Counted from the first letter of the stretch, positions 20,270-29,403 are shown. The stretch is DNA of 64,000 bases from Allochromatium vinosum DSM 180 (GCF_000025485.1 NC_013851.1:2399501-2463500); one strand, 5' to 3'. Translations and numbers: made by a program. Notes: generated by a model from the sequence alone, not told the origin.

Positions 20270-20730
20270 TCGATGCCAAACGCCGGACACTCGTCAAGGG
20301 CTCGCTGGCCGCTGGGGCGGTCGTCGGCGCCGGACTGATCACGCCACGCGCCTTCGCCGACTGGAACGCAGCGGCCTTCCAGGCCAAGGACATCCCCACG
20401 GCCATGACCGGTCTGCTCGGCAGCGACGCCGCCGAGGTCAGCGACCGGATCAAGATCAAGGCCCCGGACATCGCCGAGAACGGTGCCGTGGTTCCGGTCA
20501 CGGTCGAGACCGATCTGGAGGGCGTCACTTCCATCAGTCTCATCGCGGCCAAGAATCAGTCGCCGCTGATCGCCTCCTTCGAGTTCGTCGACCCGTCCGT
20601 GATCCCCTTCGTCGCCACCCGCATCAAGATGGCTGAGACCGCCGACGTCATCGCCGTGGTCAAGGCGGGTGACAAGCTCTATAAGAACGCCAAGAGCGTC
20701 AAGGTCACCATCGGCGGCTGCGGCGGCTGA
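20266..20730 (+). CDS. soxY: Thiosulfate-oxidation carrier protein SoxY
   Basis: The product has 154 residues. A Tat signal peptide (KRRTLVKGSLAAGA) is probably cleaved after AFA (31). The C-terminus GGCGG carries the sulfur-binding Cys152 on its swinging arm. In the Sox pathway, SoxYZ holds the substrate as a cysteine adduct while SoxXA and SoxB act on it. The gene is coupled to the M48 gene by an ATGA overlap and followed by soxZ after 63 bases. No soxB or soxAX is seen in the window, as expected where soxYZ forms a separate locus, as in some purple sulfur bacteria. Confidence 0.97.
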   Translation: MIDAKRRTLVKGSLAAGAVVGAGLITPRAFADWNAAAFQAKDIPTAMTGLLGSDAAEVSDRIKIKAPDIAENGAVVPVTVETDLEGVTSISLIAAKNQSPLIASFEFVDPSVIPFVATRIKMAETADVIAVVKAGDKLYKNAKSVKVTIGGCGG

Positions 20731-20793
20731 TCAGCCTCTCACGCCCGTACCCAAGTATCCAAGGCTGAATACCGAACACGAGGAGTCGAGACG

Positions 20794-21108
20794 ATGTCCG
20801 ATATCAAGATCCGCGCCAAGCTCGAGGGTGACGAGACGACCGTCAAGTGTCTGATGAGCCACCCGATGGAGACCGGTCTGCGCAAGGACAGCAAGACCAA
20901 CGAAGTCATCCCGGCGCACTTCATCCGGGAAGTGGTGTGCAAGGTCAAGGGAGCCGTGGTGATGAAGACGTCCTGGAGCGGCGGCGTCTCCAAGAATCCC
21001 TATCTGTCGTTCAAGTTCAAGGGCGGCGCCGTCGGCGATCCGATCGAGATCGCCTGGACCGACAACACGGGCGAGAGCCAGAGTGCCACGGCCGAGATCA
21101 GCGGCTGA
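20794..21108 (+). CDS. soxZ: Sulfur-compound chelating protein SoxZ
   Basis: The product has 104 residues with no signal peptide, as expected because SoxZ is exported with SoxY through its Tat signal. It has the SoxZ fold signature MSHPMETGLRKDS and PAHFIREVVCKVKG, with SWSGGVSKNPYLSFKF as the strand-rich core. GAGGAG at 20780-20785 is its ribosome-binding site. It forms the heterodimeric carrier with SoxY. A strong terminator follows at once. Confidence 0.97.
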   Translation: MSDIKIRAKLEGDETTVKCLMSHPMETGLRKDSKTNEVIPAHFIREVVCKVKGAVVMKTSWSGGVSKNPYLSFKFKGGAVGDPIEIAWTDNTGESQSATAEISG

Positions 21109-21115
21109 CGGAACG

Positions 21116-21143
21116 CCGAGGCCCCGGAGATCCGGGGCCTCGG
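21116..21143. terminator. Strong bidirectional terminator between soxZ and pcm
   Basis: CCGAGGCCCCGG (21116-21127) and CCGGGGCCTCGG (21132-21143) form a perfect 12-bp stem with an AGAT loop. It starts 7 bases after soxZ and ends 7 bases before the pcm stop. It lacks a T run. Confidence 0.85.
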
Positions 21144-21150
21144 ACCACGA

Positions 21151-21816
21151 CTAGAATTCGAAACCAGCCGGCTCGGGCGCATTGCGCAGCGGCGCCACCT
21201 CGACCTCGAACAGCGACTCGCGCCGATAGTCGTGGCGCCCGACGCGGGTCACGCACACACACTCCATCGCGGGTGCCGTGCCCAGGATGCAGAACAGCCG
21301 TCCGCCGATGGTCAGCTGCTCGCGCAGCATCGGCAGCGCGTCCTCGGTCGGCATCGAGCCCTTGACGGCGATCGCGTCGAATGGCGCCCCGCTCACGGGT
21401 CCGGCCAGACCATCACCCTCGCGAACCTCGACCCAGTCGAACTTGAGCGCTTCGAGCCGCTCGACCGCCTCGGCCGCCTGCATCGGGTCGATCTCCAGAC
21501 TGATCACGCGCGCCCCGAGCCGGCTCAGACAGGCGGCGACATAGCCCGACCCCGTGCCGATCTCCAGCGCCCGATCGCCCGGCTGGACGGCGAGCGCCTG
21601 CAACAGATGACCGACCACCTTGGGCGCAAGCATGAGGGTGCCGTTGCCGTTGGGGATCTCGATGTCGGCATAGGCCAGCGCCCGATAGGCATCCGGCACG
21701 AAGCGCTCGCGCTCGACCGTGCCCATCACCTCCAGCACCCGGTCGTCGAGCACGCCCCAGGGCCGGATCTGCTGCTGGATCATGTTGAAGCGGGCCAACT
21801 CACTGCTGTTGTCCAT
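21151..21816 (-). CDS. pcm: Protein-L-isoaspartate O-methyltransferase
   Basis: The product has 221 residues. It has SAM-binding motif I (ALEIGTGSGYVAACL), the preceding conserved IEIPNGNGTLMLAPKVVGHLLQAL, and the N-terminal NMIQQQIRPWGV of the family. These enzymes repair isoaspartyl residues. The usual PCMT start motif AYxDxPLPI is replaced by AYADIEIPNGNGTLMLAPK, placing it in the divergent subgroup common in proteobacteria, so isoaspartate activity is likely rather than certain. It is convergent with soxZ. Confidence 0.85.
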   Translation of the reverse strand: MDNSSELARFNMIQQQIRPWGVLDDRVLEVMGTVERERFVPDAYRALAYADIEIPNGNGTLMLAPKVVGHLLQALAVQPGDRALEIGTGSGYVAACLSRLGARVISLEIDPMQAAEAVERLEALKFDWVEVREGDGLAGPVSGAPFDAIAVKGSMPTEDALPMLREQLTIGGRLFCILGTAPAMECVCVTRVGRHDYRRESLFEVEVAPLRNAPEPAGFEF

Positions 21817-21892
21817 GAAATGGAAGTACCCCGTCTGAACTCATGTTTTTGGAAAAGCGACCGCGTCCGGCGAGACGCAGGACGAAAGATTA

Positions 21893-21898
21893 TATAAT
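21893..21898 (+). promoter_or_regulatory. Consensus -10 element for queF
   Basis: TATAAT lies 68 bases upstream of the queF ATG within GATTATATAATAG. No matching -35 hexamer is evident at 16-18 bases. Confidence 0.45.
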
Positions 21899-21965
21899 AG
21901 GTGCCCAACCAGCCGACCGAGTCGACGGTCGGCCTATTCCTGTCAGTTCAGTGGAGAGTCTCTTC

Positions 21966-22355
21966 ATGCCCAGCGCCCCGAGCAAGTCGCTCGAAACCTT
22001 CCCCAATCCCCAGCCCGAGCGCGACTATACGATCCGCATCCGGGTGCCCGAGTTCACCTGTCTCTGCCCCAAGACCGGCCAGCCGGACTTCGCCGAGCTG
22101 ATGCTCGAATACGTCCCCGAGCAGAAGTGCGTCGAGCTGAAGGCGCTCAAGACCTATGTCTGGTCCTATCGTGACGAGGGCGCCTTCCACGAGGCCGTCA
22201 CCAACCGCATCCTCGGTGATCTGGTCGAGGCCACGGCACCGCGCTTCATGCGCCTGACCGCCGAGTTCAACGTGCGCGGCGGTATCTATACCACGGTCGT
22301 CGCCGAGCATCGCGCCGCTGACTGGCAGCCGCCGGTGCCGGTCACGCTGCCGTGA
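21966..22355 (+). CDS. queF: NADPH-dependent 7-cyano-7-deazaguanine reductase
   Basis: The product has 129 residues, the short unimodular QueF type. The catalytic cysteine is in [13 protein letters not shown], with [23 protein letters not shown] as the QueF fingerprint and TNRILGDLV following. It reduces preQ0 to preQ1 for queuosine in tRNA. No preQ1 riboswitch is apparent upstream. The ATG at 21966 is the first good start after a TATAAT box. Confidence 0.96.
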   Translation: MPSAPSKSLETFPNPQPERDYTIRIRVPEFTCLCPKTGQPDFAELMLEYVPEQKCVELKALKTYVWSYRDEGAFHEAVTNRILGDLVEATAPRFMRLTAEFNVRGGIYTTVVAEHRAADWQPPVPVTLP

Positions 22356-22403
22356 GCGGTCTGAACCCTCGGCCCTGCGCCGCCGGCCGGGTCGGCTGAC
22401 CCC

Positions 22404-23405
22404 GTGGCCAAGCGACGACTCTCCGCGCGCCAGATCGAGCGCATTCAAGCGATCCAGGAACGCCGCCGCGAACGGCTCGCCGCGCGGCCCGAACGGGCGC
22501 TGGCCGAACTCGACGACGAGCTGGAGCCGGAAGAAGGACGAGTCGTCGTCCGACACGGCGCCAATCTGGCGGTCGAGGACGCGCACGGTCACTTGATCCA
22601 CTGCCTGGCGCGCCAGAACATCGGGCATGTGGTGTGCGGGGACCGCGTCGTCTGGCAGCGTCTGCCCGATGGCCAGGGTGTGGTGACAGCCACCCTGCCG
22701 CGCATCAGCACCCTGAGCCGACCCGACTACAGCGGGCGCGACAAGCCGCTCGCGGCCAATCTGACACGGCTCGCCATCCTCATCGCCCCGGAACCGGAGC
22801 CGAGCGGTTATCTGATCGATCAGTATCTGGTCGCCGCTGAACTCATCGGTGTCGAGGCGATTTTGGTCGGCAACAAGATGGATCTATTGGCTGGCGCCGA
22901 GGAGCGCGCGGCCTTCCAGACGCGCTTTGCCCATTACGGCGCCATCGGCTACCGGACCTTCTGGATCAGTCTGCTCGAACCCGAGTCGATCGGCGGACTC
23001 GTCGCCGAGCTTTCCGGGCAGACCAGTGTGCTGGTCGGTCAGTCGGGTGTGGGCAAGTCGTCGCTGGTCAAGCTGTTGCTGCCCGATCAGGAGATCCAGA
23101 TCGGGCGCCTGTCGCAGGCGACCGGACTCGGACGTCACACGACCTCGGCGGCGACCTGCTATCGTCTGAGCGGCGATGGGTTTCTGATCGACTCACCCGG
23201 CGTGCGCAGTTTTCGGCTCGGGGACATCGACCGTCATGGACTCCAGCAGGGATTTCGCGAGTTCCGGCCACATCTGGGGCGCTGCCGCTTCGGCGATTGC
23301 CGGCACGATCAGGAGCCGGATTGCGCGATTCGTCAGGCGGTCGAGGATGGGTTGATCGCGCCCGAGCGGCTGGCCAACTTCCATCATCTGCTCGGCGACA
23401 CATAG
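22404..23405 (+). CDS. rsgA: Small ribosomal subunit biogenesis GTPase RsgA
   Basis: The product has 333 residues and a GTG start. It has an N-terminal OB fold (GRVVVRHGANLAVED, CGDRVVWQ), then a circularly permuted GTPase in the order G4 (VGNKMD), G1 (GQSGVGKSSLVKLLLP) and G3 (DSPGVRSF). The C-terminal zinc cluster is CRFGDCRHDQEPDCAI. It checks late 30S maturation. It starts 48 bases after queF, and its stop is one base from the convergent gene. Confidence 0.96.
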   Translation: MAKRRLSARQIERIQAIQERRRERLAARPERALAELDDELEPEEGRVVVRHGANLAVEDAHGHLIHCLARQNIGHVVCGDRVVWQRLPDGQGVVTATLPRISTLSRPDYSGRDKPLAANLTRLAILIAPEPEPSGYLIDQYLVAAELIGVEAILVGNKMDLLAGAEERAAFQTRFAHYGAIGYRTFWISLLEPESIGGLVAELSGQTSVLVGQSGVGKSSLVKLLLPDQEIQIGRLSQATGLGRHTTSAATCYRLSGDGFLIDSPGVRSFRLGDIDRHGLQQGFREFRPHLGRCRFGDCRHDQEPDCAIRQAVEDGLIAPERLANFHHLLGDT

Positions 23406-23406
23406 A

Positions 23407-23799
23407 TCAAAGCAGCCGCACGATACCGGACTCGGGCAGCCCCAGCATCTGGACGCCGACCCTGAGCGCCTGCTCGGCGAAGCGGTCGAGGTCACCCCAA
23501 CCGTCGTCGGTGTCGAGCGTCTCGGTCAGGGTTTCGCTCACGACCCGCAGCCGATAGGCGCCAGCGGCCTGTTCGGCCGGTGGTGTCGGCTCGGAGCAGA
23601 CATAGAGCACGGGTTCGGCCTGACCCTGGACCACGAAGGCGAGGATGTAGCGATAGCGGCGACCGTCGCCGCTCTCGATCTCGCCGAGCAGCGAGGCAGC
23701 ATAGCGCCCTGCTTGATAGCGACGCTTGGGGATGGCGGTCTTGATGACGGGACGTTCCTGCATGTCAGCGACCTCGGTGTTATCGGCTGCACGACTCAT
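23407..23799 (-). CDS. Conserved-looking hypothetical protein, 130 residues
   Basis: The protein is soluble with no signal peptide. It has a beta-rich centre (YRYILAFVVQGQAEPVLYVCSE, YRLRVVSETLTETL) and a helical C-terminus. It is coupled to the SET-domain gene by an ATGA overlap, so the two probably share a task. Candidate roles are substrate or accessory factor for the methyltransferase. I do not recognise the family. Confidence 0.75.
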   Translation of the reverse strand: MSRAADNTEVADMQERPVIKTAIPKRRYQAGRYAASLLGEIESGDGRRYRYILAFVVQGQAEPVLYVCSEPTPPAEQAAGAYRLRVVSETLTETLDTDDGWGDLDRFAEQALRVGVQMLGLPESGIVRLL

Positions 23800-24134
23800 G
23801 ACGAGCCGGCGCCATAGTCGATGGTGATCTCACTCCCGACTGCGATCGTCCGCCGCGCATAGAGTTCGAACCCGTCGAACTCGGCGTTCGGATCATCGCT
23901 GTGGTTGAGCCAGCGCAGCACATTGGTTCCGCGTCGGCCGGTCAGGCGACCGCGCTCGGGATCATAGACCCAGAGTACATGGGGACCGTCCTCCACGACC
24001 TCCAGCCCCTCGAAGGTTCCGATATAGTCACCAGACTCGAAACCGATTCGGGCGAAACAGCCTTGGCCGTGGATGGACGAAGGTGCCGCCAGCAGCCAAC
24101 GATCCAGCCGATCACACACCGGCTTGCGACTCAT
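23796..24134 (-). CDS. SET-domain protein
   Basis: The product has 112 residues and is almost only a SET core: SIHGQGCFARIGFESGDYIGTFEG at the N-terminus, then VLRWLNHSDDPNAEF (the pseudoknot NHS motif), and EITIDYGAGSS (the ELTxDY motif) at the end. SET proteins methylate lysines on proteins; in bacteria the targets are mostly unknown. There is no post-SET cysteine cluster. I take the ATG at 24134; a GTG one codon earlier is possible. It is first in a two-gene unit with the hypothetical protein downstream. Confidence 0.85.
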   Translation of the reverse strand: MSRKPVCDRLDRWLLAAPSSIHGQGCFARIGFESGDYIGTFEGLEVVEDGPHVLWVYDPERGRLTGRRGTNVLRWLNHSDDPNAEFDGFELYARRTIAVGSEITIDYGAGSS

Positions 24135-24245
24135 CACCCATTCCTCGCGATCTCATGCAGCGAACGACATTGGCCACTGGCCGGCGAAGCGGCACAATAG
24201 CGAGACTTGTCCAATCGACTCGTACTCCAAGGGTGGCATCAGTTC

Positions 24246-25040
24246 ATGGATCTCCAAACAGACAGGAACCCGTTGCGTGAAGGAACTTTGGTTCGCTGGG
24301 ACGACGCCAAGGGCTTCGGTTTCATCCGACCCAACGACGGCGGCAAAGATGTCTTTGTGCATATCAGCGCCTTGCCGATGCGCCCGGTTCCGGATATTGG
24401 CACCCGATTGATCTTCAGTGCGACCGATGACCCACAGGGACGCGGGCCGCGTGTGCTCAAGGCGGTCCTGGCCAATGCAGTACCTGGAATCGACCGCCCC
24501 CAACCGGCGGGTGAAATCAGTCGCCGTCGACCGGCACGGGAGGACAACAGACAGCCATTTTCCACGCATGAATCCCGCGCGCGCGATCGACAGCGGGAAG
24601 GTGCACGGCGCGACAGGCGGCAGGACGAGACCTTGAGACCCCTGAAGCTCGACGCCAAAACGCTGTTCGTCTCACTGCTGGCGCTTGGCTGTATCGCCGG
24701 CGCTATCACGCTGTTTCCCATCAGTCCAATTCCATTGATCGCTTATCCAGCCGCCAGTCTGGCGGCCTTTCTGCTGTACGCCCGCGACAAATTGAGCGCC
24801 ATTCGTGGACAATGGCGTGTCCCCGAATCCACGCTCCATCTAGCCGAAGCCCTGGGCGGCTGGCCAGGTGCCTATATCGCCCAGCAAACCATGCGTCACA
24901 AGACTGTCAAGACCAGATATCAGGCGGTCTACTGGACCATCGTCTTTATGCATGTCGCCTTCTGGAGCGTCTGGTTCATATCACCGCAGACATTGCTGGA
25001 TCAGTGGCCGCTGGCGCTGGATCTGCTCGGGATACGCTGA
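24246..25040 (+). CDS. Cold-shock domain fused to DUF1294 membrane domain
   Basis: The product has about 264 residues. Residues about 10-75 form a cold-shock nucleic-acid-binding domain with the RNP motifs KGFGFIRP and DVFVHIS. A long Arg-rich linker (about 85-140) follows. The DUF1294 part has membrane helices (LLALGCIAGAITLFPI, PAASLAAFLLYA, TIVFMHVAFWSVWF) and the signature YARDKLSAIRGQWRVPESTLHLAEALGGWPGA. The fusion would tether an RNA- or DNA-binding domain to the inner membrane. The ATG at 24246 was chosen over an upstream TTG. The function is unknown. Confidence 0.88.
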   Translation: MDLQTDRNPLREGTLVRWDDAKGFGFIRPNDGGKDVFVHISALPMRPVPDIGTRLIFSATDDPQGRGPRVLKAVLANAVPGIDRPQPAGEISRRRPAREDNRQPFSTHESRARDRQREGARRDRRQDETLRPLKLDAKTLFVSLLALGCIAGAITLFPISPIPLIAYPAASLAAFLLYARDKLSAIRGQWRVPESTLHLAEALGGWPGAYIAQQTMRHKTVKTRYQAVYWTIVFMHVAFWSVWFISPQTLLDQWPLALDLLGIR

Positions 25041-25079
25041 TTGCGTCCAAAACGGGGCGCGCTCGTTGACGGTCAGGAC

Positions 25080-27425
25080 TCAAGACTTACGCGCCTTGGC
25101 AAAAGCATCGGCCAGGGCGCCGCCCATCCCGGACGCCGGCGCGCTGCTCGGACGATTACGCTCCTTGCCGCCGCGTGCCTTTTCCGGAGCGGTGTTTTTG
25201 GGCTGGGACTGACGAGCGCCCCGCTCTGCCGTCTCCGACCGCCCCGAGCGCGTGCGTTCAGCCGGCTCGTCCAAACGCCGGCTCAAGGCGATCCGCTTGC
25301 GCTCCAGATCGACTTCCAGCACCTTGACCTTGACCAGGTCGCCGGATTTGACGACCTCGTGCGGATCTTTCACGAAGCGGTCGGACAGCACCGAGATGTG
25401 CACCAGCCCGTCCTGATGCACACCGATGTCGACGAAGGCGCCGAAGTTGGTGACATTGGTCACAGTGCCTTCCAGGATCATGCCCGGCTCCAGATCCTTC
25501 AGGGTCTCGACGCCCTCCTTGAACTGCGCGGTCTTGAACTCGGGACGCGGATCGCGGCCGGGTTTCTCCAGCTCGGCCAGAATGTCTTTCACGGTCGGCA
25601 GACCGAAGCGCTCATCGGTGAAGGCGGCCGGATCGAGCCGGCGCAGGGTCGCGGTGTCGCCGATCAGACCGCGCACATCCTTGCCGGTGAACTCGGCGAT
25701 GCGCCGCACCACCGGATAGGCCTCCGGATGCACCGCCGAGGCATCGAGCGGCTCCTCGCCATCGGGAACGCGCAGAAAGCCCGCGCTCTGCTGGAACGCC
25801 TTGTCGCCGAAACGCGGCACCGCCATCAGTTTCTTGCGGCTGGAGAAGGCGCCATTGGCCTCGCGGAAGGCGACGATGTTCTCGGCCAGACTGCGGTTGA
25901 GTCCCGAGACCTGAGTGAGCAGCGGCACCGAGGCGGTATTGAGATCCACGCCGACCGCGTTCACGCAGTCCTCGACCACGGCGTCCAGGGTGCGCGCCAG
26001 CCGCGTCTGGTTGACGTCGTGCTGATACTGGCCGACACCGATCGCTTTTGGCTCGATCTTGACCAGTTCGGCGAGCGGATCCTGCAACCGGCGCGCGATC
26101 GAGACCGCGCCGCGCAGCGAGACGTCCAGCTCGGGCAGTTCCTTGGACGCGAACTCTGAGGCCGAATAGACCGAGGCGCCCGCCTCGTTGACGACGAGCG
26201 ATTTCAGCCCCAGCTCGGGATGGCGCGCGATCAGGTCGCGAGCGAGCTTATCGGTCTCGCGCGAGGCGGTGCCGTTGCCGATGCTGATGAGCTTGACGCC
26301 ATGCGCACGAGCCAGTTGCGCCAGCCGCGCGATTGAGGCGTCCCACTGGTTCTTGGGCACATGCGGATAGATCGTGTCGGTCGCGGCGACCTTGCCGGTG
26401 GCATCGACCACCGCGACCTTGACCCCGGTACGAAGCCCTGGGTCCAACCCCAGGGTCGGCAGTCGTCCGGCCGGCGCGGCCAGCAGCAGCGCCTTGAGAT
26501 TGAGTCCGAACACGCGGATCGCCTCGTCCTCCGCCGACTCCAGTAGCCGCCCCTTGAGTTCGAGATCGAGCCGGGTGAACAGCTTCACGCGCCACGCCTT
26601 GCGCACCGTCTCCAGCAACCAGCCATCGCCCGGACGCCCCTGATCGCGGACACCGAAGCGCGCGGCGACCAGCCCGCGACAGACCGCCTCGGGATCTTCG
26701 CCCTCCCCCGCCAGCAGCTCCAGGTTGAGCACGCCCTGATTGCGCCCGCGAAACAGCGCCAGTGCCCGATGCGAGGGCACCCTGGCGATCGGCTCGCGAT
26801 AGTCGAAGTAATCTGAGAACTTGTTGCCCTCCTGCTCCTTGCCCGCGACCACGGTCGAGACCAGGATGCCCTGCTCCCAGAGATGATCGCGCAGGCGTCC
26901 GGCCAGCTCGGCGTCCTCGGCGAAGCGCTCCATCAGGATCTGACGCGCCCCCTCCAGCGCGGCGGCGACATCCGCCACGCCCTTGCCTGCATCGACGAAA
27001 CCGGCGGCCAGCGCCTCGGGCGACTGCGACGGATCGGCGAGCATGGCATCGGCCAGCGGCTCCAGTCCGGCCTCGCGCGCGATCTGCGCCTTGGTGCGCC
27101 GCTTGGGCTTGAACGGCAGATAGAGGTCTTCGAGCCGCTGCTTGGTGTCGGCGGCCTCGATGGCGGTCTGGAGTTCAGCGGTCAGCTTGCCCTGCTCCTC
27201 GATGCTCTTGAGCACCGCCGTCCGGCGCTCGGAGAGTTCGCGCAGATAGCCGAGCCGCTCTTCGAGATGACGCAACTGGATATCGTCGAGACCGCCGGTG
27301 GCCTCCTTGCGATAGCGCGCGATGAAGGGCACGGTGGCGCCCTCGTCGAGCAGCCTCACGGCCGCTTCGACCTGGGCCGGACGCGCGGCGAGTTCCTGAC
27401 TGATGGTCTCGATGATCGGGGTCAT
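25080..27425 (-). CDS. tex: Tex-family RNA-binding transcription accessory protein
   Basis: The product has 781 residues. The order is a helical N-terminal domain ([19 protein letters not shown]), a YqgF-like domain ([18 protein letters not shown]), a helix-hairpin-helix region ([22 protein letters not shown]), and a C-terminal S1 domain ([18 protein letters not shown]). A basic low-complexity tail ends the protein. This is the complete Tex architecture. Tex binds nucleic acids and influences transcription and stress tolerance. It is convergent with the cold-shock fusion gene. Confidence 0.96.
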   Translation of the reverse strand: MTPIIETISQELAARPAQVEAAVRLLDEGATVPFIARYRKEATGGLDDIQLRHLEERLGYLRELSERRTAVLKSIEEQGKLTAELQTAIEAADTKQRLEDLYLPFKPKRRTKAQIAREAGLEPLADAMLADPSQSPEALAAGFVDAGKGVADVAAALEGARQILMERFAEDAELAGRLRDHLWEQGILVSTVVAGKEQEGNKFSDYFDYREPIARVPSHRALALFRGRNQGVLNLELLAGEGEDPEAVCRGLVAARFGVRDQGRPGDGWLLETVRKAWRVKLFTRLDLELKGRLLESAEDEAIRVFGLNLKALLLAAPAGRLPTLGLDPGLRTGVKVAVVDATGKVAATDTIYPHVPKNQWDASIARLAQLARAHGVKLISIGNGTASRETDKLARDLIARHPELGLKSLVVNEAGASVYSASEFASKELPELDVSLRGAVSIARRLQDPLAELVKIEPKAIGVGQYQHDVNQTRLARTLDAVVEDCVNAVGVDLNTASVPLLTQVSGLNRSLAENIVAFREANGAFSSRKKLMAVPRFGDKAFQQSAGFLRVPDGEEPLDASAVHPEAYPVVRRIAEFTGKDVRGLIGDTATLRRLDPAAFTDERFGLPTVKDILAELEKPGRDPRPEFKTAQFKEGVETLKDLEPGMILEGTVTNVTNFGAFVDIGVHQDGLVHISVLSDRFVKDPHEVVKSGDLVKVKVLEVDLERKRIALSRRLDEPAERTRSGRSETAERGARQSQPKNTAPEKARGGKERNRPSSAPASGMGGALADAFAKARKS

Positions 27426-27502
27426 GATGGATGAGCGGACTCTGTCTGAAGGATCGGAAGCGGGGGTTGGGGACGGATGGGCGACGCAGGACGGTCACTG
27501 GA

Positions 27503-27715
27503 TCACAGGCGGCAGGTATCGCCATAGACGGCCATGATCTGTTTCAGCTCGGCGAGCAACCAGACGCGCTCGTCGGCGGTCAGTCCCTGGGTCTCGGGCA
27601 GCTCGGCGCCGGATTCGAGCGCGGCGATATCGCGCCGGACCTGACGACAGCCCTTGGCGCACAGCGCCTCCAGACGCGCTTCGAGCGATGAGTCATCCGG
27701 GTTTCGCACGTCCAT
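27503..27715 (-). CDS. Small hypothetical protein, 70 residues
   Basis: The product has two predicted helices, a Cys pair (LCAKGCRQV) and a final Cys (YGDTCRL). The pattern CAKGCRQVRRDIAALESG resembles small uncharacterised proteobacterial proteins found upstream of tex. It starts 288 bases before tex on the same strand. I do not recognise a function. Confidence 0.62.
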   Translation of the reverse strand: MDVRNPDDSSLEARLEALCAKGCRQVRRDIAALESGAELPETQGLTADERVWLLAELKQIMAVYGDTCRL

Positions 27716-27831
27716 CCCCTATCATGGCTGGATGCGCGATTATACGGCGACACGCGCCGCGCTTCATCCGCGCGCGGATGGATACGGCCGCCGCACGAAC
27801 GGCGGACACACTCGATCGACCGACTGGACAC

Positions 27832-28542
27832 ATGAATCGTCACATCACTCCCTGGCGCCCGGCGCCCAATCGACCGAATCCGGATTTCGACGCGCGACTC
27901 GAACCGGGTGAGCTGCATCTGTGGCGCATCGACACAGGTGAAGGCGGGGCAGATCCGGACAGGTGCGGGACACTGCTGAACGAGGCGCAGCGCGCGCGTG
28001 TCGACGCCCTGCGTCATGACATACACCGGGCGCGCTATGTCCGGGCTCTGGCCGGTCTCAACCGTATCCTCGCTACCTACCTGGACCGGCCGCCGACACA
28101 GATCCGGATCGAACGCCACCCGACCGGCAAGCCCTATCTGGATGGTGCCGATCGCTGGCTGTCCTTCAGCTTCAGCCATAGCGGCGATCTGGCGCTGGTG
28201 GCGTTGAGTGTCGGACCGGACGCCGCGCTCGGCGTCGATTGCGAGTGGGTCCGGCCGCGCGCCAATCTGCCGGCCATCGCCCGGCGCCTGTTCGATCCGG
28301 CGACGGTCGCCGAACTGGAAGCGCTCTCCGAGCCTGAGCGCCTGGAGTGTTTCCACCTCGCCTGGACGGCTCTGGAAGCCGACGTCAAATGCGATGGGCG
28401 CGGACTCTTCCGCCCGCGCCCGCCCGGAAGCGCCGCACCCGAGATCGCTCACCTCGTCCCGGCCCCCGGCTATATCGCCGCCGTGGCGCGCGCCCGATTG
28501 CCGCCCGTCGAGACCTGGCGAATGCTGGAACTTTGCGACTGA
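27832..28542 (+). CDS. 4'-phosphopantetheinyl transferase (Sfp type), variant active site
   Basis: The product has 236 residues. It has RARYVRALAGLNRILATYL, SFSFSHSGDLALVAL and LGVDCEW, the Mg-binding motif of Sfp-type enzymes that add phosphopantetheine to carrier proteins. The third motif reads LAWTALEADVKCDGRGL. The metal-binding Glu and the Lys four residues later are kept, but the Lys of the usual WxxKE is Leu. Activity is likely but untested. The start at 27832 was chosen because sequence before it lacks family similarity. No PKS or NRPS gene is nearby. Confidence 0.8.
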   Translation: MNRHITPWRPAPNRPNPDFDARLEPGELHLWRIDTGEGGADPDRCGTLLNEAQRARVDALRHDIHRARYVRALAGLNRILATYLDRPPTQIRIERHPTGKPYLDGADRWLSFSFSHSGDLALVALSVGPDAALGVDCEWVRPRANLPAIARRLFDPATVAELEALSEPERLECFHLAWTALEADVKCDGRGLFRPRPPGSAAPEIAHLVPAPGYIAAVARARLPPVETWRMLELCD

Positions 28543-28586
28543 TCCGGCGCTATACTACGCGCCCTGTCTCCGAGAGCGCTGCGTCA

Positions 28587-29402
28587 GTGGAAACCATCCA
28601 AATCCTCGTCCTGGCCTTCGTCCAGGGCCTCACCGAATTCCTGCCGATCTCCAGCTCGGGCCATCTGGTGCTCACGCCGCTACTGTTCGGTTACGAGCTT
28701 CAGAGTCTGGCCTTCGATGTCGCCGTCCATCTGGGCACGCTCGCCGCCGTGATCGTCTACTTCAGGCGCGAGATCGCACGCATGCTGGTCGCGGTGCTGG
28801 ATTCGCTGCGCACGCGACGCTTCGACGACCCGGACGCGCGGCTCGGCTGGATGATCGTGCTGGCCACGCTGCCGGTGGTGGTGCTGGGACTGCCGCTGAA
28901 GTCGGTGCTGGAATGGCTGCGCGAAGACGATCAGCTCATCGCCCTGGTGATCGCGGGCACGACCATCGGTTTCGGTCTGCTGCTGTGGTGGGCCGACTGG
29001 CGCGGACGGCGCGAGCGCGACGAATACGGACTCGGCTGGGGCGATGCGCTCGTCATCGGTCTGCTGCAAGCCGTCGCCATCATCCCCGGCACCTCGCGCT
29101 CGGGCATCACCATCACGGCCGGCCTTCTGCTCGGACTCACGCGCCAGGCCGCCTCGCGCTTCTCGTTCCTGCTCGCCATCCCGACCATTCTCATGGCCGG
29201 CGGGCTGGAGACGCTGGAGCTGGTTCAGACCGCCGAGCCGGTCGACTGGAGCGGACTGGTGCTCGGTGCCATGGTGTCCTATCTGGTCGCCTATCTCACC
29301 ATCCGCTTCTTCCTGAGCTTCATCGAGCGCATCAGCATGTTGCCTTTCGCGCTCTATCGCTTCCTGCTCGGCGGGGTCATCCTGGGGCTGCTGTATCTCT
29401 GA
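28587..29402 (+). CDS. uppP: Undecaprenyl-diphosphatase
   Basis: The product has 271 residues and is an integral membrane protein. It carries the BacA/UppP motifs GLTEFLPISSSGHL (residues about 12-25) and GLLQAVAIIPGTSRSGITI, which hold the catalytic residues. It recycles undecaprenyl pyrophosphate for peptidoglycan and surface polysaccharide synthesis. I chose a GTG start at 28587, which gives the family length. TATACT at 28551-28556 may be its -10 box. Its stop is one base from the convergent hom gene. Confidence 0.94.
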   Translation: METIQILVLAFVQGLTEFLPISSSGHLVLTPLLFGYELQSLAFDVAVHLGTLAAVIVYFRREIARMLVAVLDSLRTRRFDDPDARLGWMIVLATLPVVVLGLPLKSVLEWLREDDQLIALVIAGTTIGFGLLLWWADWRGRRERDEYGLGWGDALVIGLLQAVAIIPGTSRSGITITAGLLLGLTRQAASRFSFLLAIPTILMAGGLETLELVQTAEPVDWSGLVLGAMVSYLVAYLTIRFFLSFIERISMLPFALYRFLLGGVILGLLYL

Positions 29403-29403
29403 T

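Noticed and set aside
21841-21965. preQ1 riboswitch upstream of queF
   Set aside because: No aptamer-like stem-loop with an A-rich tail could be recognised.
25041-26159. Plus-strand frame of 372 codons opposite tex
   Set aside because: It mirrors a conserved Tex protein and has no family features.
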